Assembly (NCBI GenBank): GCA_036564135.1
Contig: DATCLC010000121.1
Span: 17,906 to 81,905 of the forward strand
DNA: 64,000 nucleotides
DNA from: RSA11 sp036564135
GTDB lineage: Bacteria > Actinomycetota > Thermoleophilia > Solirubrobacterales > 70-9
Direction: 5' to 3'
Under the pieces are notes generated by a model. The model was not told where the DNA came from, ran no database searches, and saw nothing but the letters and a program-made list of their open reading frames with translations. This document shows positions 8,227 to 15,559 of this stretch, piece by piece. Made by a program: the position numbers and the translations under genes. Numbering within the stretch: the stretch's first letter is position 1; each line of letters starts with the position of its first letter.

Positions 8227-8481
8227 CTAGGAGCCGCTGACCTCGATGCCCTTGGTGCGGAGCAGGCGGGCAACCGTGCGCGTCGGCTGCGCGCCGTGGT
8301 CGAGCCAGTGCTTCGCGCGCTCGGTATCGAGCACGATCGTGGAGGGCTCGGTCTGCGGGTTGTAGTGGCCGATCGTCTCGATCGTGCGCCCGTCACGCGG
8401 CGAGCGCTTGTCGGCGACGACGACACGCCAGATCGGGTTCTTCTTCGAACCCACCCTTCTCAAGCGAATGCGAACTGCCAT
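8227..8481 (-). CDS. rpsP: Ribosomal protein bS16
   Basis: The 84-residue protein begins MAVRIRLRRVGSKKNPIWRV and continues with DGRTIETIGHYNPQ and the TRTVARLLRTKG segment, all standard for bS16, an early 30S assembly protein. It appears to be the first gene of the rpsP-khpA-trmD-rplS-lepB-rnhB run, though only about 40 bases separate it from the ffh stop, so readthrough from ffh is possible. Confidence 0.96.
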   Translation of the reverse strand: MAVRIRLRRVGSKKNPIWRVVVADKRSPRDGRTIETIGHYNPQTEPSTIVLDTERAKHWLDHGAQPTRTVARLLRTKGIEVSGS

Positions 8482-8522
8482 GAGCGACGCCTCAGGTTAG
8501 CGGGTGACTTCCCGGCGGGCTT

Positions 8523-9860
8523 CTACCGCATGCCGCGCAGCAGCTGCGCGGGGTCCGGCATCTTCCCCCGGGAGATCGCGGCCATCATCTTCTTCATCTG
8601 CCCGAACTGCTTGACGAGCTGGTTCACGGCCTGCACGGTCGTGCCCGAGCCGCGGGCGATCCGCTTGCGCCGCGAGCCGTCGATCACCTCGGGGTGAGCC
8701 CGCTCGTACGGCGTCATCGAGAGGATGATCGCCTCGATGCGGTCGAGCTCGCGCTCGTCCATGTTCGCGGCGCGCAGCTGCTTCATCGCCTTGCCCATGC
8801 CGGGCATCATCCCCAGCACGTTCGCGATCGGGCCCATCTTGCGGACCTGGCGGAGCTGCTGCAGGAAGTCCTCGAGCGTGAACTGCTTCGTGCGGATCTT
8901 GCGCTCGAGCTCGGCGGCCTGCTCGGCGTCGGTCACCTGCTCGGCCTTCTCGATCAGGCTGAGCACGTCCCCCATGCCGAGGATGCGGCTCGCCATCCGG
9001 TCGGGGTGGAACGGCTCGAGCTGCTCGATCCGCTCGCCGACTGACGCGTACATGATCGGCTTGCCCGTGAGCGCCTTCACCGACAGCGCCGCGCCGCCGC
9101 GCGCGTCGCCGTCGAGCTTGGTAAGGATCACGCCGTCGAAGTCCGCGCGCTCCGCGAAGGCCTCGGCGACGTTGACCGCGTCCTGGCCGGTCATCGCGTC
9201 GAGAACCAGCAGGACGTTGTGCGGGTTCGTGCGCTTGCGGATCGCGACGAGCTGGTCCATGAGCTCCTCGTCGACGTGCAGGCGCCCCGCCGTGTCGACG
9301 ATCAGCACGTCGCGCCCGTCGCGCTTGGCCTGGCCCAGCGCCCACTCGGCGATGTCGACCGGGTCGCGCGAAGTGCCCTGCTCGTAGACGTGCGCGTTCG
9401 CGCGCTTGCCCATCGTCACGAGCTGCTCGACGGCCGCCGGGCGCTGCGTGTCGCAGGCCGCAAGCGCGACGTCCTTGCCCTGCGCGCCCAGCTTGCGGGC
9501 GAGCTTCGCGCAGGCCGTCGTCTTGCCCGAGCCCTGCAGGCCCGCCATCAGGATCACCGTGACGCCTGAGGGCGCCAGCGCGAGGTCGCGCTTGGAGCCG
9601 CCCATGAGCTCCGTGAGCTCGTCGCTCACGATCTTCACGACCTGCTGGCCGGGATCGAGGCTCTCGAGCACGTCGGCGCCCAGGCAGCGCTCCTTGACCG
9701 CCGAGGTGAACTGCTTGACCACCTTGAAGTTGACGTCCGCCTCGAGCAGCGCGAGGCGGATCTCGCGCATCGCCTTGTCGACGTCCGCCTCGGTCAGCTT
9801 GCCGCGCGAGCGGACGTCCGAGAGGGTCGCCTGCAGCCGGTCTCCGAGCGCTTCAAACAT
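8523..9860 (-). CDS. ffh: Signal recognition particle protein Ffh (SRP54)
   Basis: Ffh binds 4.5S RNA and signal sequences and docks with FtsY to deliver ribosomes to the membrane. The 445-residue protein has the N domain (MFEALGDRLQATLSDVRSRG), the G domain with GLQGSGKTT, DTQRPAAVEQL, DTAGRL and TKLDGDARGG, and a methionine-rich M domain (MGPIANVLGMMPGMGKAMKQ, then RKRIARGSGTTVQAVNQLVK for RNA binding). The length is normal. Its receptor gene ftsY lies about 6 kb upstream, separated by the LuxR/secreted-protein island. Start at ATG. Confidence 0.97.
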   Translation of the reverse strand: MFEALGDRLQATLSDVRSRGKLTEADVDKAMREIRLALLEADVNFKVVKQFTSAVKERCLGADVLESLDPGQQVVKIVSDELTELMGGSKRDLALAPSGVTVILMAGLQGSGKTTACAKLARKLGAQGKDVALAACDTQRPAAVEQLVTMGKRANAHVYEQGTSRDPVDIAEWALGQAKRDGRDVLIVDTAGRLHVDEELMDQLVAIRKRTNPHNVLLVLDAMTGQDAVNVAEAFAERADFDGVILTKLDGDARGGAALSVKALTGKPIMYASVGERIEQLEPFHPDRMASRILGMGDVLSLIEKAEQVTDAEQAAELERKIRTKQFTLEDFLQQLRQVRKMGPIANVLGMMPGMGKAMKQLRAANMDERELDRIEAIILSMTPYERAHPEVIDGSRRKRIARGSGTTVQAVNQLVKQFGQMKKMMAAISRGKMPDPAQLLRGMR

Positions 9861-9999
9861 GCCTAGCGGAGCTTACGGGCTCGCCTGCGCGGGAGGGCCG
9901 CTGGCGGCCGAGCGTCGCGCCGGGCGCCCGCCGGAACGCCGGCGGCGCGGGCCGTCCCCCCGGGAATCCGTTCCCCGGACGGTCCGCGCCGCCAAGCGC

Positions 10000-10209
10000 C
10001 TATCCGGTCCGCCTCGCGCCTGCCGCCTGGTCCGGCTCCCCCGACGAGCCCAGGCGCTGCAGGGCGCCAGCGAGAGCGAGCCAGCCGGCGAACTCAACGG
10101 TCGTGCCAGCCTCCGTGCTGATCCGGCCGCTGATCGGTTCGACGCCGCGGTCGAGCTCCAAGCGGAGCTCGAGCCGCTCCGGCTGGTTCTGGCTGCTCAC
10201 GCGGCCCAT
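10000..10209 (-). CDS. Small protein, paralogue A (unknown function)
   Basis: I do not recognise the family. The conserved part is about 42 residues: ERLELRLELDRGVEPISGRI, then TTVEFAGWLALAGALQRL. It aligns with the small gene 0.7 kb upstream (RITLQLELDPQSSPFTGAIE, then VPFVGWLGLAQVLEQVL). The pattern suggests a few beta strands followed by a helix with a shared GWLxLAxxL motif. No signal peptide is visible, so it is probably cytosolic. An alternative ATG at 10236, with GGAGG-like sequence upstream, would give 78 rather than 69 residues. It is the last gene of the minus-strand run starting at the LuxR-type regulator. Confidence 0.6.
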   Translation of the reverse strand: MGRVSSQNQPERLELRLELDRGVEPISGRISTEAGTTVEFAGWLALAGALQRLGSSGEPDQAAGARRTG

Positions 10210-10290
10210 GGTGCCGCCCGCGCTCGCGGTCCGCATCGGGGAGGACCACCCCTCCTCCCTGCGGGTTTCCCGCGCCCTGGGCGAGGGGTT

Positions 10291-10327
10291 TTCAGGGCGG
10301 GCCGCCCCCGGGCCGGCCCGCCCTGAA
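10291..10327. terminator. Strong hairpin, probable terminator or attenuator
   Basis: A perfect 13-bp inverted repeat (arms 10291-10303 and 10315-10327, TTCAGGGCGGGCC) with an 11-base GC-rich loop lies 14 bases after the stop of the secreted-protein gene and before small paralogue A, both on the minus strand. There is no T-run. It could end the upstream transcript or reduce readthrough into the small gene. Confidence 0.6.
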
Positions 10328-10340
10328 GCGAATCCCGCGT

Positions 10341-10742
10341 CTAGTTCGCGAACACCGGCTCGCTCTTCGCCGCCTTGCACTTCTTGGTCGCCTTGATGCG
10401 GACCGTGAAGGGCGCGAAGTTCGGGTGCGGGTTGTCGAGTCCAATCACGTACTCGCCGCCCTTCAGGAGCTTGCTTGAAGCCACGGGCTCATTCCCGAAG
10501 AACAGCCGAACCCTGCGGCCCTCGCGCTTGCAGACCTTCTTGGGCGACTTCACCTTTCCGAAGAAGTTGTCCGGGGCGGGCTGCCCGTTGTCGCTCACGT
10601 CGATGGTGATCCTCACGTTTGCTTTCTTCTTCCCCGCGCCTGCGGCGTCGGGGGCCCCCGCCGCGAGGGTCAGGGCGGTCGCCGCAGCGACGACCAGCGC
10701 CGCGGCGAGAAGGCCGAGGGGTCTGACTCGAACGAACGTCAT
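10341..10742 (-). CDS. Small secreted beta-domain protein
   Basis: This 133-residue exported protein is of unknown function. A signal peptide (RPLGLLAAALVVAAATALTL, about residues 7-26) is followed by a single domain with the pattern FFGKVKSPKKVCKREGRRVR, LFFG, GGEYVIGLD, and a C-terminal KKCKAAKSEPVF. The G-x-V-x-S...C-x4-R-x-V opening and the C-terminal C-x3-S are, from memory, common in small Ig-like domains of Solirubrobacterales secreted proteins. The two conserved cysteines may pair. Its ATG overlaps the stop of small paralogue B as ATGA, with GGAGGAAAG just upstream, so the two are coupled. Confidence 0.7.
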   Translation of the reverse strand: MTFVRVRPLGLLAAALVVAAATALTLAAGAPDAAGAGKKKANVRITIDVSDNGQPAPDNFFGKVKSPKKVCKREGRRVRLFFGNEPVASSKLLKGGEYVIGLDNPHPNFAPFTVRIKATKKCKAAKSEPVFAN

Positions 10743-10960
10743 GCCTTTCCTCCGTGGGTAGTCGCTGACGACGGGTCGGCCGCCGTGCCGCCTCCCTGCT
10801 TGGCATCCCGGGCGTCGACCAGCACCTGCTCGAGGACCTGCGCGAGCCCAAGCCAGCCCACGAAGGGCACCCGCTCACCGCCGTCGGCTTCGATCGCCCC
10901 GGTGAACGGCGAGCTCTGCGGGTCGAGCTCGAGCTGGAGGGTGATGCGCTGGGTTGCCAC
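10739..10960 (-). CDS. Small protein, paralogue B (unknown function)
   Basis: This is a paralogue of the small gene near 10.1 kb: the core RITLQLELDPQSSPFTGAIE plus VPFVGWLGLAQVLEQVL matches it over about 42 residues. The C-terminal tail is low-complexity (Gly, Ala, Thr). No signal peptide or transmembrane segment is visible. The start is uncertain. I use the GTG that begins about five residues before the homology; an earlier GTG at 11008 falls inside the dyad described for this region. The gene overlaps the secreted gene downstream as ATGA and lies directly downstream of the LuxR-type regulator gene, so shared transcription is likely. Confidence 0.6.
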   Translation of the reverse strand: MATQRITLQLELDPQSSPFTGAIEADGGERVPFVGWLGLAQVLEQVLVDARDAKQGGGTAADPSSATTHGGKA

Positions 10961-10993
10961 GGGCGTACCGTCGCGCACCCGAGCGCGACTCGC

Positions 10994-11017
10994 ATGAGTG
11001 GTCGCCACTCATTTTTT
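10994..11017. promoter_or_regulatory. TGAGTGG-type dyad, copy 1
   Basis: A perfect 8-bp inverted repeat (ATGAGTGG, 3-base centre, CCACTCAT) is followed on the plus strand by six T residues. It lies 22 bases after the stop of the LuxR/LAL regulator and just before small paralogue B. A near-identical sequence with the same T-run occurs at 14825-14847. On the plus strand it looks like an intrinsic terminator, but no plus-strand gene leads into it. For the minus-strand genes it sits in an operator position. The function is not known. Confidence 0.55.
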
Positions 11018-11033
11018 GGGTGGCCTGGGTGGC

Positions 11034-13886
11034 CTACTCCGCGGGGGCCATGGCGAGCGCGTCTGGGAGCTCCTCGCGCGAGCCGATGTCGAGCTTGCGG
11101 TACACCCGCGAGAGGTGGTTCTCGACCGTGCGCGGCGAGAGGAAGAGCGTCTCGGCGATCTCCTTGTTCGCCATCCCGCCCGCGGCGAGCTCCGCGACCC
11201 GGCGCTCCGCGGCGGTAAGCGAATCGGCGCCGCTGAACTGCAGGCGGCGCGGCTTGGCGCCGGCCACCTTGAGTTCCTCGTGGGCGCGCGCCGCGAGGCG
11301 CGTGAGCCCGCACTCCTGGGCGAGCGCCACGGCCTGAGTGAGAACCTCGCGGGCGTCCTTACGCGCGCCGGCGCGGCGCAGGGCCTCGCCGAGGTCGCAG
11401 AGCGCGAGCACGCGCTCGCGGCGCGCCGGGGCCTCGGCGAGCACATCGATGGCCTCGCGCAGCACGTCGACGCCGTCGGTGCCCTGCGCCAACCCGCGCG
11501 CCCGCAGGGCCTGGCCGCGGGCGGTCGCGGTCCCCCACCGTTCCGCGAACTCCTCCTCGGCCTTGGCGAGCTCGGCGGCCTCCTCGGCGCGGTCGAGGCG
11601 CATGCAGGCCTCGACGGCGGCTGGGCGCCAGGGCACGGTCGGGTTTCGGACGCCCACGCGGGCGTCGCGGCGCTCCAGCTCACGGAAGTCCTCCAGCGCG
11701 TCCTCCCAGCGGCCCTGCGCCATGCGCAGCTCGCCGCGCGCGTAGAACGACGTGTTCACGTGCAGGAGCTCCGGCAGGTCCGGGCCGACCCCCGTGGCGG
11801 CGATCGCCTCCTCAGCCGCTTTGAGCTCGCCCCGGTCAGCGAGCGCGAGGCCCAGGCACGTGTAGAGCAGCGGGTAGGTGAACGGATGCATCAGGCCGGG
11901 CTCGATCCCCGAGCGCGCCTCGGCCACCGCGACGCCGCTCTCGCCCCGGCGCCAGGCCAGCACCGCGCGCATCGCCGAGACGGAGGCGAACGCGAACGCC
12001 GATCCGCTGCGGCGCGCCAGCGAGTGCGCCTCGCGCAGGTGCGCGGCGGCGGAGTCGTGATGGTCGGTCATGATCAGCACGTAGACGGCGACGTAGAAGG
12101 CGATCGAGTCCGAGCCTTCCGTCTCGAGCAGCAGGTTGTCCGCCAGCGCGCGCTCCGCGAGCTCCGCCGCCTCCTGCGCGCTGCCGTCGTTGGCGCGGGC
12201 GGTGGCAAGCACCGCGAGGGCGAGCAGCTCGCCGCGCGAGTCCCCGTCGGGGGCCGCCTCGGCGAGCCGCCGGCGGGCCCGCTCGTGGGTCTCGGGGTGC
12301 AGAAGGCCGATCGCCCCGTGCTCGGCGAGCACCGGGTCGGTGAGCTCGGCGCCGACCCCCGCCGCCTCGGCCCGGTCCAGCGCCTCGTCGAGCAGATCGA
12401 AGGCGCCCACCACGTCGCCGAGCCCGGCGCGGGCGCGCGCCAGCCCGATCACGCGGGCGGCGCGCTCGGCCTCGTCGGCGGCGCCCTCGACGCCCGCCTG
12501 CAGGTGCGCGAGCGTCGCGGGCAGGTCGCGGGCCGCGAGCCAGCCGGCGAGGCCGAGCTCGTACTCGATCGTGGCGCGGTCCGCGGGGTCGGGCGGCTCG
12601 GCGAGCGCGCGCTCCAGGTAGGCGTGCGCCGTCTCGGGAGCGCCGCGGGTGAGCATCTCCCGCGCGGCCTCGCGGAGCGTCTCGACGGCGAGCGGATCGC
12701 CCGCCTTCGTCGCGCCCAGGAGGTGGTGCGCGATCGCGATCGGGTCGGCGCCCTCGTCGCGCAGAAGGCGCGCGGCGCGGGCGCGCACATCGCCGCTCGT
12801 CGCCTCCGGGAGCTCAGAGTGGATCGCCTCGTGGATCAACGGATGGGCGAAGCGCAGCGGCAGGCCGCGGGCGAGGATCCCCGCGGCGGTGAGCGCCTCG
12901 AGCGGCTTCGCGACCTCGTCGACGGGCAAGCCCGCGAGCGCAGCGGCGTGGCGGGGCTCGACCTCGGTGCCGAGCGCGGCGATCGTGCGGGCCAGCTCCG
13001 CGCACGGTTTGGGGAGCCGCCCGATGCGAAGCAGCGTCGAGCGCACCACCGACGCCGGCGCCACCCCGCGTACGGCGTTCGCGCCGTCGGCGTCGGGCGT
13101 GACGCCGTCGGAGCGAGCGCTCGCCGCGAGCTCGCGCAGCAGGTACGGGTTGCCCCCGGAGGCCTCGAGACACGCTTGCGTGAACTCGGGCGCGAGCGGG
13201 GCCCCCTCGAAGACCTGCCCGAGGAGCTTGGCGGCCGCCTCGGGGCCGAGCGGCGCGGGCGCGAGGTGCGCGGGCTGGGCGTGCTCGACCACGCCGCTGA
13301 CGAGCGGCGAGACGTCGGGCTCGCCGGTGCGCAGGCCGACGACCAAAAGGCACGGGTGCTCGGCCAGCCGCGGCGCCAGGTACGCGAGCGCCCGCAGACT
13401 GGGCTCGTCGCACCAGTGCAAATCGTCGACCGCCAAGAGCAGCGGCTCGCGCTCGGCGAGGTTCGCGACGAGCCAATAGATCCCGTGGACGACGGTGAAC
13501 GGGAGGTCCGGCCCCTGCAGGGTCGCCGCCTCGGCGTCCCCGTCGAGGCCGAGTGCGAGCGAGGCGTGCGAGGCGGCGCCGGAGAGCAGCCTCTCGCGCT
13601 CGCGCTCCTCCGCGCTGACCAGCGGACGCTCGAACAGCTGGCGCGCGACCCCGAACGGGAAGTCGCGTTCGAACTCGCCCCCGCGCGCGCTCAGCGCGCG
13701 CACCCCGTGTTCTGCGGCGAGCTCGGTCGCCGCCTCGAGCAGGGCGGTCTTGCCGATGCCCGCGGGGCCCTCGATGACGATCGCCTGCCCCCCATCGCGG
13801 CGCGCCGCCGCCTCGACCGCCTCCCTGAGGCTCGCTAACTCCGCGTCCCGCTCCAGCAACCGGGTGACCCCCATGTCACGCCCCAT
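11034..13886 (-). CDS. LuxR-family regulator with AAA/STAND ATPase domain (LAL type)
   Basis: This is a large ATP-binding LuxR (LAL/MalT-like) regulator of about 950 residues. An N-terminal STAND NTPase carries Walker A GPAGIGKT (about 40-47) and Walker B LLLAVDDLHWCDEPS. A long TPR-like alpha-helical middle region full of Ala/Glu/Leu repeats follows. The last 65 residues are a LuxR HTH (LTAAERRVAELAAGGMANKE, then LFLSPRTVENHLSRVYRKL). Such proteins switch on promoters when a ligand releases the NTPase. No ligand can be inferred. Two ATGs (13886, 13874) are possible. It sits within a run of small secreted and small cytosolic genes and is flanked by two copies of a dyad, which makes local regulation plausible. 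Confidence 0.9.
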   Translation of the reverse strand: MGRDMGVTRLLERDAELASLREAVEAAARRDGGQAIVIEGPAGIGKTALLEAATELAAEHGVRALSARGGEFERDFPFGVARQLFERPLVSAEERERERLLSGAASHASLALGLDGDAEAATLQGPDLPFTVVHGIYWLVANLAEREPLLLAVDDLHWCDEPSLRALAYLAPRLAEHPCLLVVGLRTGEPDVSPLVSGVVEHAQPAHLAPAPLGPEAAAKLLGQVFEGAPLAPEFTQACLEASGGNPYLLRELAASARSDGVTPDADGANAVRGVAPASVVRSTLLRIGRLPKPCAELARTIAALGTEVEPRHAAALAGLPVDEVAKPLEALTAAGILARGLPLRFAHPLIHEAIHSELPEATSGDVRARAARLLRDEGADPIAIAHHLLGATKAGDPLAVETLREAAREMLTRGAPETAHAYLERALAEPPDPADRATIEYELGLAGWLAARDLPATLAHLQAGVEGAADEAERAARVIGLARARAGLGDVVGAFDLLDEALDRAEAAGVGAELTDPVLAEHGAIGLLHPETHERARRRLAEAAPDGDSRGELLALAVLATARANDGSAQEAAELAERALADNLLLETEGSDSIAFYVAVYVLIMTDHHDSAAAHLREAHSLARRSGSAFAFASVSAMRAVLAWRRGESGVAVAEARSGIEPGLMHPFTYPLLYTCLGLALADRGELKAAEEAIAATGVGPDLPELLHVNTSFYARGELRMAQGRWEDALEDFRELERRDARVGVRNPTVPWRPAAVEACMRLDRAEEAAELAKAEEEFAERWGTATARGQALRARGLAQGTDGVDVLREAIDVLAEAPARRERVLALCDLGEALRRAGARKDAREVLTQAVALAQECGLTRLAARAHEELKVAGAKPRRLQFSGADSLTAAERRVAELAAGGMANKEIAETLFLSPRTVENHLSRVYRKLDIGSREELPDALAMAPAE

Positions 13887-14096
13887 CGCGCGCAAAGGTA
13901 CCGGTCGGGGCGGCCCGGAAAGCCGGTTAACCCTCCGGTTGGGGGGCCTCGTTCACGCGCGCGGTCCCCTCGGCGGGGCCCGCCCGCGCGAGGCGCCGTG
14001 GATTCGGCGACGGACGAGGGAGGGGGTCAAGGCCGGAGCGGCCCACGTAGAGGCGCGCCGGGCGCGCGGGCGGCGCGCCCTCGCCCGCGAGCGGGT

Positions 14097-14135
14097 TTCA
14101 GCCCACGTTGCCGTTTTCCGGCAACGTGGGCTGAA
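14097..14135. repeat. Long perfect palindrome, unit 1
   Basis: A 17-bp perfect inverted repeat (arms 14097-14113 and 14119-14135, TTCAGCCCACGTTGCCG) with loop TTTTC lies between the stop of a secreted-protein gene and the start of the LuxR-type regulator. A second, near-identical palindrome follows 23 bases later, and a smaller hairpin (GAACG-GAAA-CGTTC, 14133-14146) lies between them. It could be a terminator, but the duplication suggests a repeat element. Confidence 0.7.
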
Positions 14136-14157
14136 CGGAAACGTTCGGCTCCCGCGC

Positions 14158-14198
14158 GTTCAGCCCTGGTTGCCGGATTCCGGCAACGTGGGCTGAAC
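14158..14198. repeat. Long palindrome, unit 2
   Basis: A 19-base arm (14158-14176) pairs with 14180-14198, with two mismatches and a 3-base loop. The distal arm (CCGGCAACGTGGGCTGAAC) repeats the distal arm of unit 1 exactly over 17 bases, so the two palindromes are copies of one element in tandem. The unit ends 16 bases from the stop of the secreted-protein gene at 14215. Confidence 0.65.
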
Positions 14199-14214
14199 GC
14201 GTTGGTGGCTCGGG

Positions 14215-14739
14215 TCAGCCGTTCGACGTAGCGATCAGATGCGCGTCGTACACCGACCCGAGGTCGTCGGTGCTCGAGCACACGAGCGCGAGGTCGCCCT
14301 GCCCGCTCAGCTTCGCGACGCCGATCAGGGCGACGTTGATGGCCTGATTGCCGACGCCCGAGGGCAGGTTGATGGTGTGCCGGTCGATCTGCTCGCCGTC
14401 CGCGTACAGGCCGCAGACGTAGTCGGCGTCGCCGGTGGTCGCGACGGTGGCCTTAGCGATAACCGCGTAGCGGCCGGCCTTCACGGACTTCGACACGATG
14501 GTCTTCGTGTCGTTCTGCAGCAGCGTGATGCTCCCGTCCTCGTGCGCGGCGACCGCCTTGACCTTCGGCGCGACTGCCTTCTTGGCGAAGTGCTTCGTCT
14601 TGATCGCGCCCTTCTTGATGTCGCCGCCGTCGACCGAGTTCTTCCCCGGCAAGGCGCCAGCGACGCCGCTGACGGCGAAGATCAGAGCCACCGTTGCGAT
14701 GACCGTGCCCGCGGAGGGCCGTCCCAGCTTGAACCGCAT
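14215..14739 (-). CDS. Small secreted/anchored protein, GTVIATxAL family, paralogue 1
   Basis: A 174-residue protein of unknown function. The N-terminus GRPSAGTVIATVALIFAVSG is a signal sequence or anchor, then ALPGKNSVDGGDIKKGAIKT and KHFAKKAV form a basic stretch of the repeating 'NSV-x-D-I-KKGA-x-K-x-KH' type. The C-terminal half is beta-rich (GRYAVIAKATVATTGDADYV, ALIGVAKLSGQGDLALVCSS). It is clearly paralogous to the next gene upstream, sharing PGTVIATxALxFAVSG, ALPGKNSV and the GxYAVxAKxTxxTxGD strand. An AAAAGGGG site precedes the ATG. A dyad (copy 2) lies about 85 bases upstream, and tandem palindromes follow the stop. Confidence 0.75.
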   Translation of the reverse strand: MRFKLGRPSAGTVIATVALIFAVSGVAGALPGKNSVDGGDIKKGAIKTKHFAKKAVAPKVKAVAAHEDGSITLLQNDTKTIVSKSVKAGRYAVIAKATVATTGDADYVCGLYADGEQIDRHTINLPSGVGNQAINVALIGVAKLSGQGDLALVCSSTDDLGSVYDAHLIATSNG

Positions 14740-14824
14740 GCTCGTACCCCTTTTCGCTTCCGCGCACGCGTCCGATGACGCGCGCTGTCACCGCGCAGGA
14801 TCATGGGACGGCCCCACGAGGTCA

Positions 14825-14847
14825 TGAGTGACCGCCACTCAATTTTT
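14825..14847. promoter_or_regulatory. TGAGTGG-type dyad, copy 2
   Basis: TGAGTG (14825-14830) and CACTCA (14836-14841) form an inverted repeat followed by a T-run on the plus strand. Over about 20 bases it matches copy 1 at 10994-11017 except at three positions. It lies 10 bases after the stop of one secreted-protein gene and about 85 bases before the next, both on the minus strand. See copy 1 for the possible roles. Confidence 0.55.
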
Positions 14848-14857
14848 CCCTCGGGGG

Positions 14858-15436
14858 TCAGCCGATCGGGACCGCGATCAGCTTCAGCCTGGCCAGCTGC
14901 CCCGAAGCGCTGCCGCTGCGGGCCTCCACCTGCAGCTCGCCGGGCTCGCTGAGGACGGCGATGCCGAGCAGCGAAACGCCCAGGTCCATCACGCCCGTGG
15001 CCGGCGGGTCGACCAGCTCGAAGTCGATCGCCGTGCCGTCCCGCATGAGCCGGAACTCGAAGGAGTCGTCGCCCAAGGTGGTGAGGGTGAGCTTCGCCAT
15101 GACCGCGTAGCTGCCGGGCGCTACCTCGCGGGAGAGCACGATCTGGGTGTCGTCGGCCGTGAGGGTCGCGACCTGCGCCGTCTCGGTCAGCGCCCTCACC
15201 CTCGGGGCGACCGCGTCCGCAGCGAGGTGCCGTGTCCTGATCGCCCCCTTCGCCACGTGCTTGGCCTTGACCGCCTTCTTGGCAAGGTGCTTCGCCTTCA
15301 CCGCCCCCTTGCGGATGTCGTTCGAGGCGACCGAGTTCTTCCCGGGAAGTGCGCCCGCCGCACCGCTCACGGCGAAGACCAGGGCGATCGTGGCGATCAC
15401 CGTGCCCGGCGAGGGGCGCCAGCGGATGAACTTCAC
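14858..15436 (-). CDS. Small secreted/anchored protein, GTVIATxAL family, paralogue 2
   Basis: A 192-residue paralogue of the gene downstream. RWRPSPGTVIATIALVFAVS is the membrane or signal segment; it is followed by ALPGKNSVASNDIRKGAVKA and KHLAKKAV, and then repeated K-A-KH-(L/V)-AKxA motifs that give a longer basic linker than in paralogue 1. The beta-rich C-terminal half has GSYAVMAKLTLTTLGDDSFE. The GTG start is supported by AAAGGAG eight bases upstream. A longer open frame further upstream is not needed. Function unknown; localisation is probably the cell surface. Confidence 0.75.
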   Translation of the reverse strand: MKFIRWRPSPGTVIATIALVFAVSGAAGALPGKNSVASNDIRKGAVKAKHLAKKAVKAKHVAKGAIRTRHLAADAVAPRVRALTETAQVATLTADDTQIVLSREVAPGSYAVMAKLTLTTLGDDSFEFRLMRDGTAIDFELVDPPATGVMDLGVSLLGIAVLSEPGELQVEARSGSASGQLARLKLIAVPIG

Positions 15437-15559
15437 TCGCTTGCTCCTTTCGTCGGGTGTCACGCGCTCCGTGCGCGCGTGCTGTTGCGGAGCGCATTCT
15501 CTCCGCGCACGCGGGCGGTAGCGCCGGTTCATGGCGCGCGCTTGGCGCGCGGTGGCGGG

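Noticed and set aside
10998..13838. A 946-codon plus-strand open frame opposite the LuxR/LAL gene
   Set aside because: It is the antisense of a gene with clear STAND and LuxR motifs; its translation is Arg/Gly/Glu-rich without any domain. High GC makes long antisense frames common.
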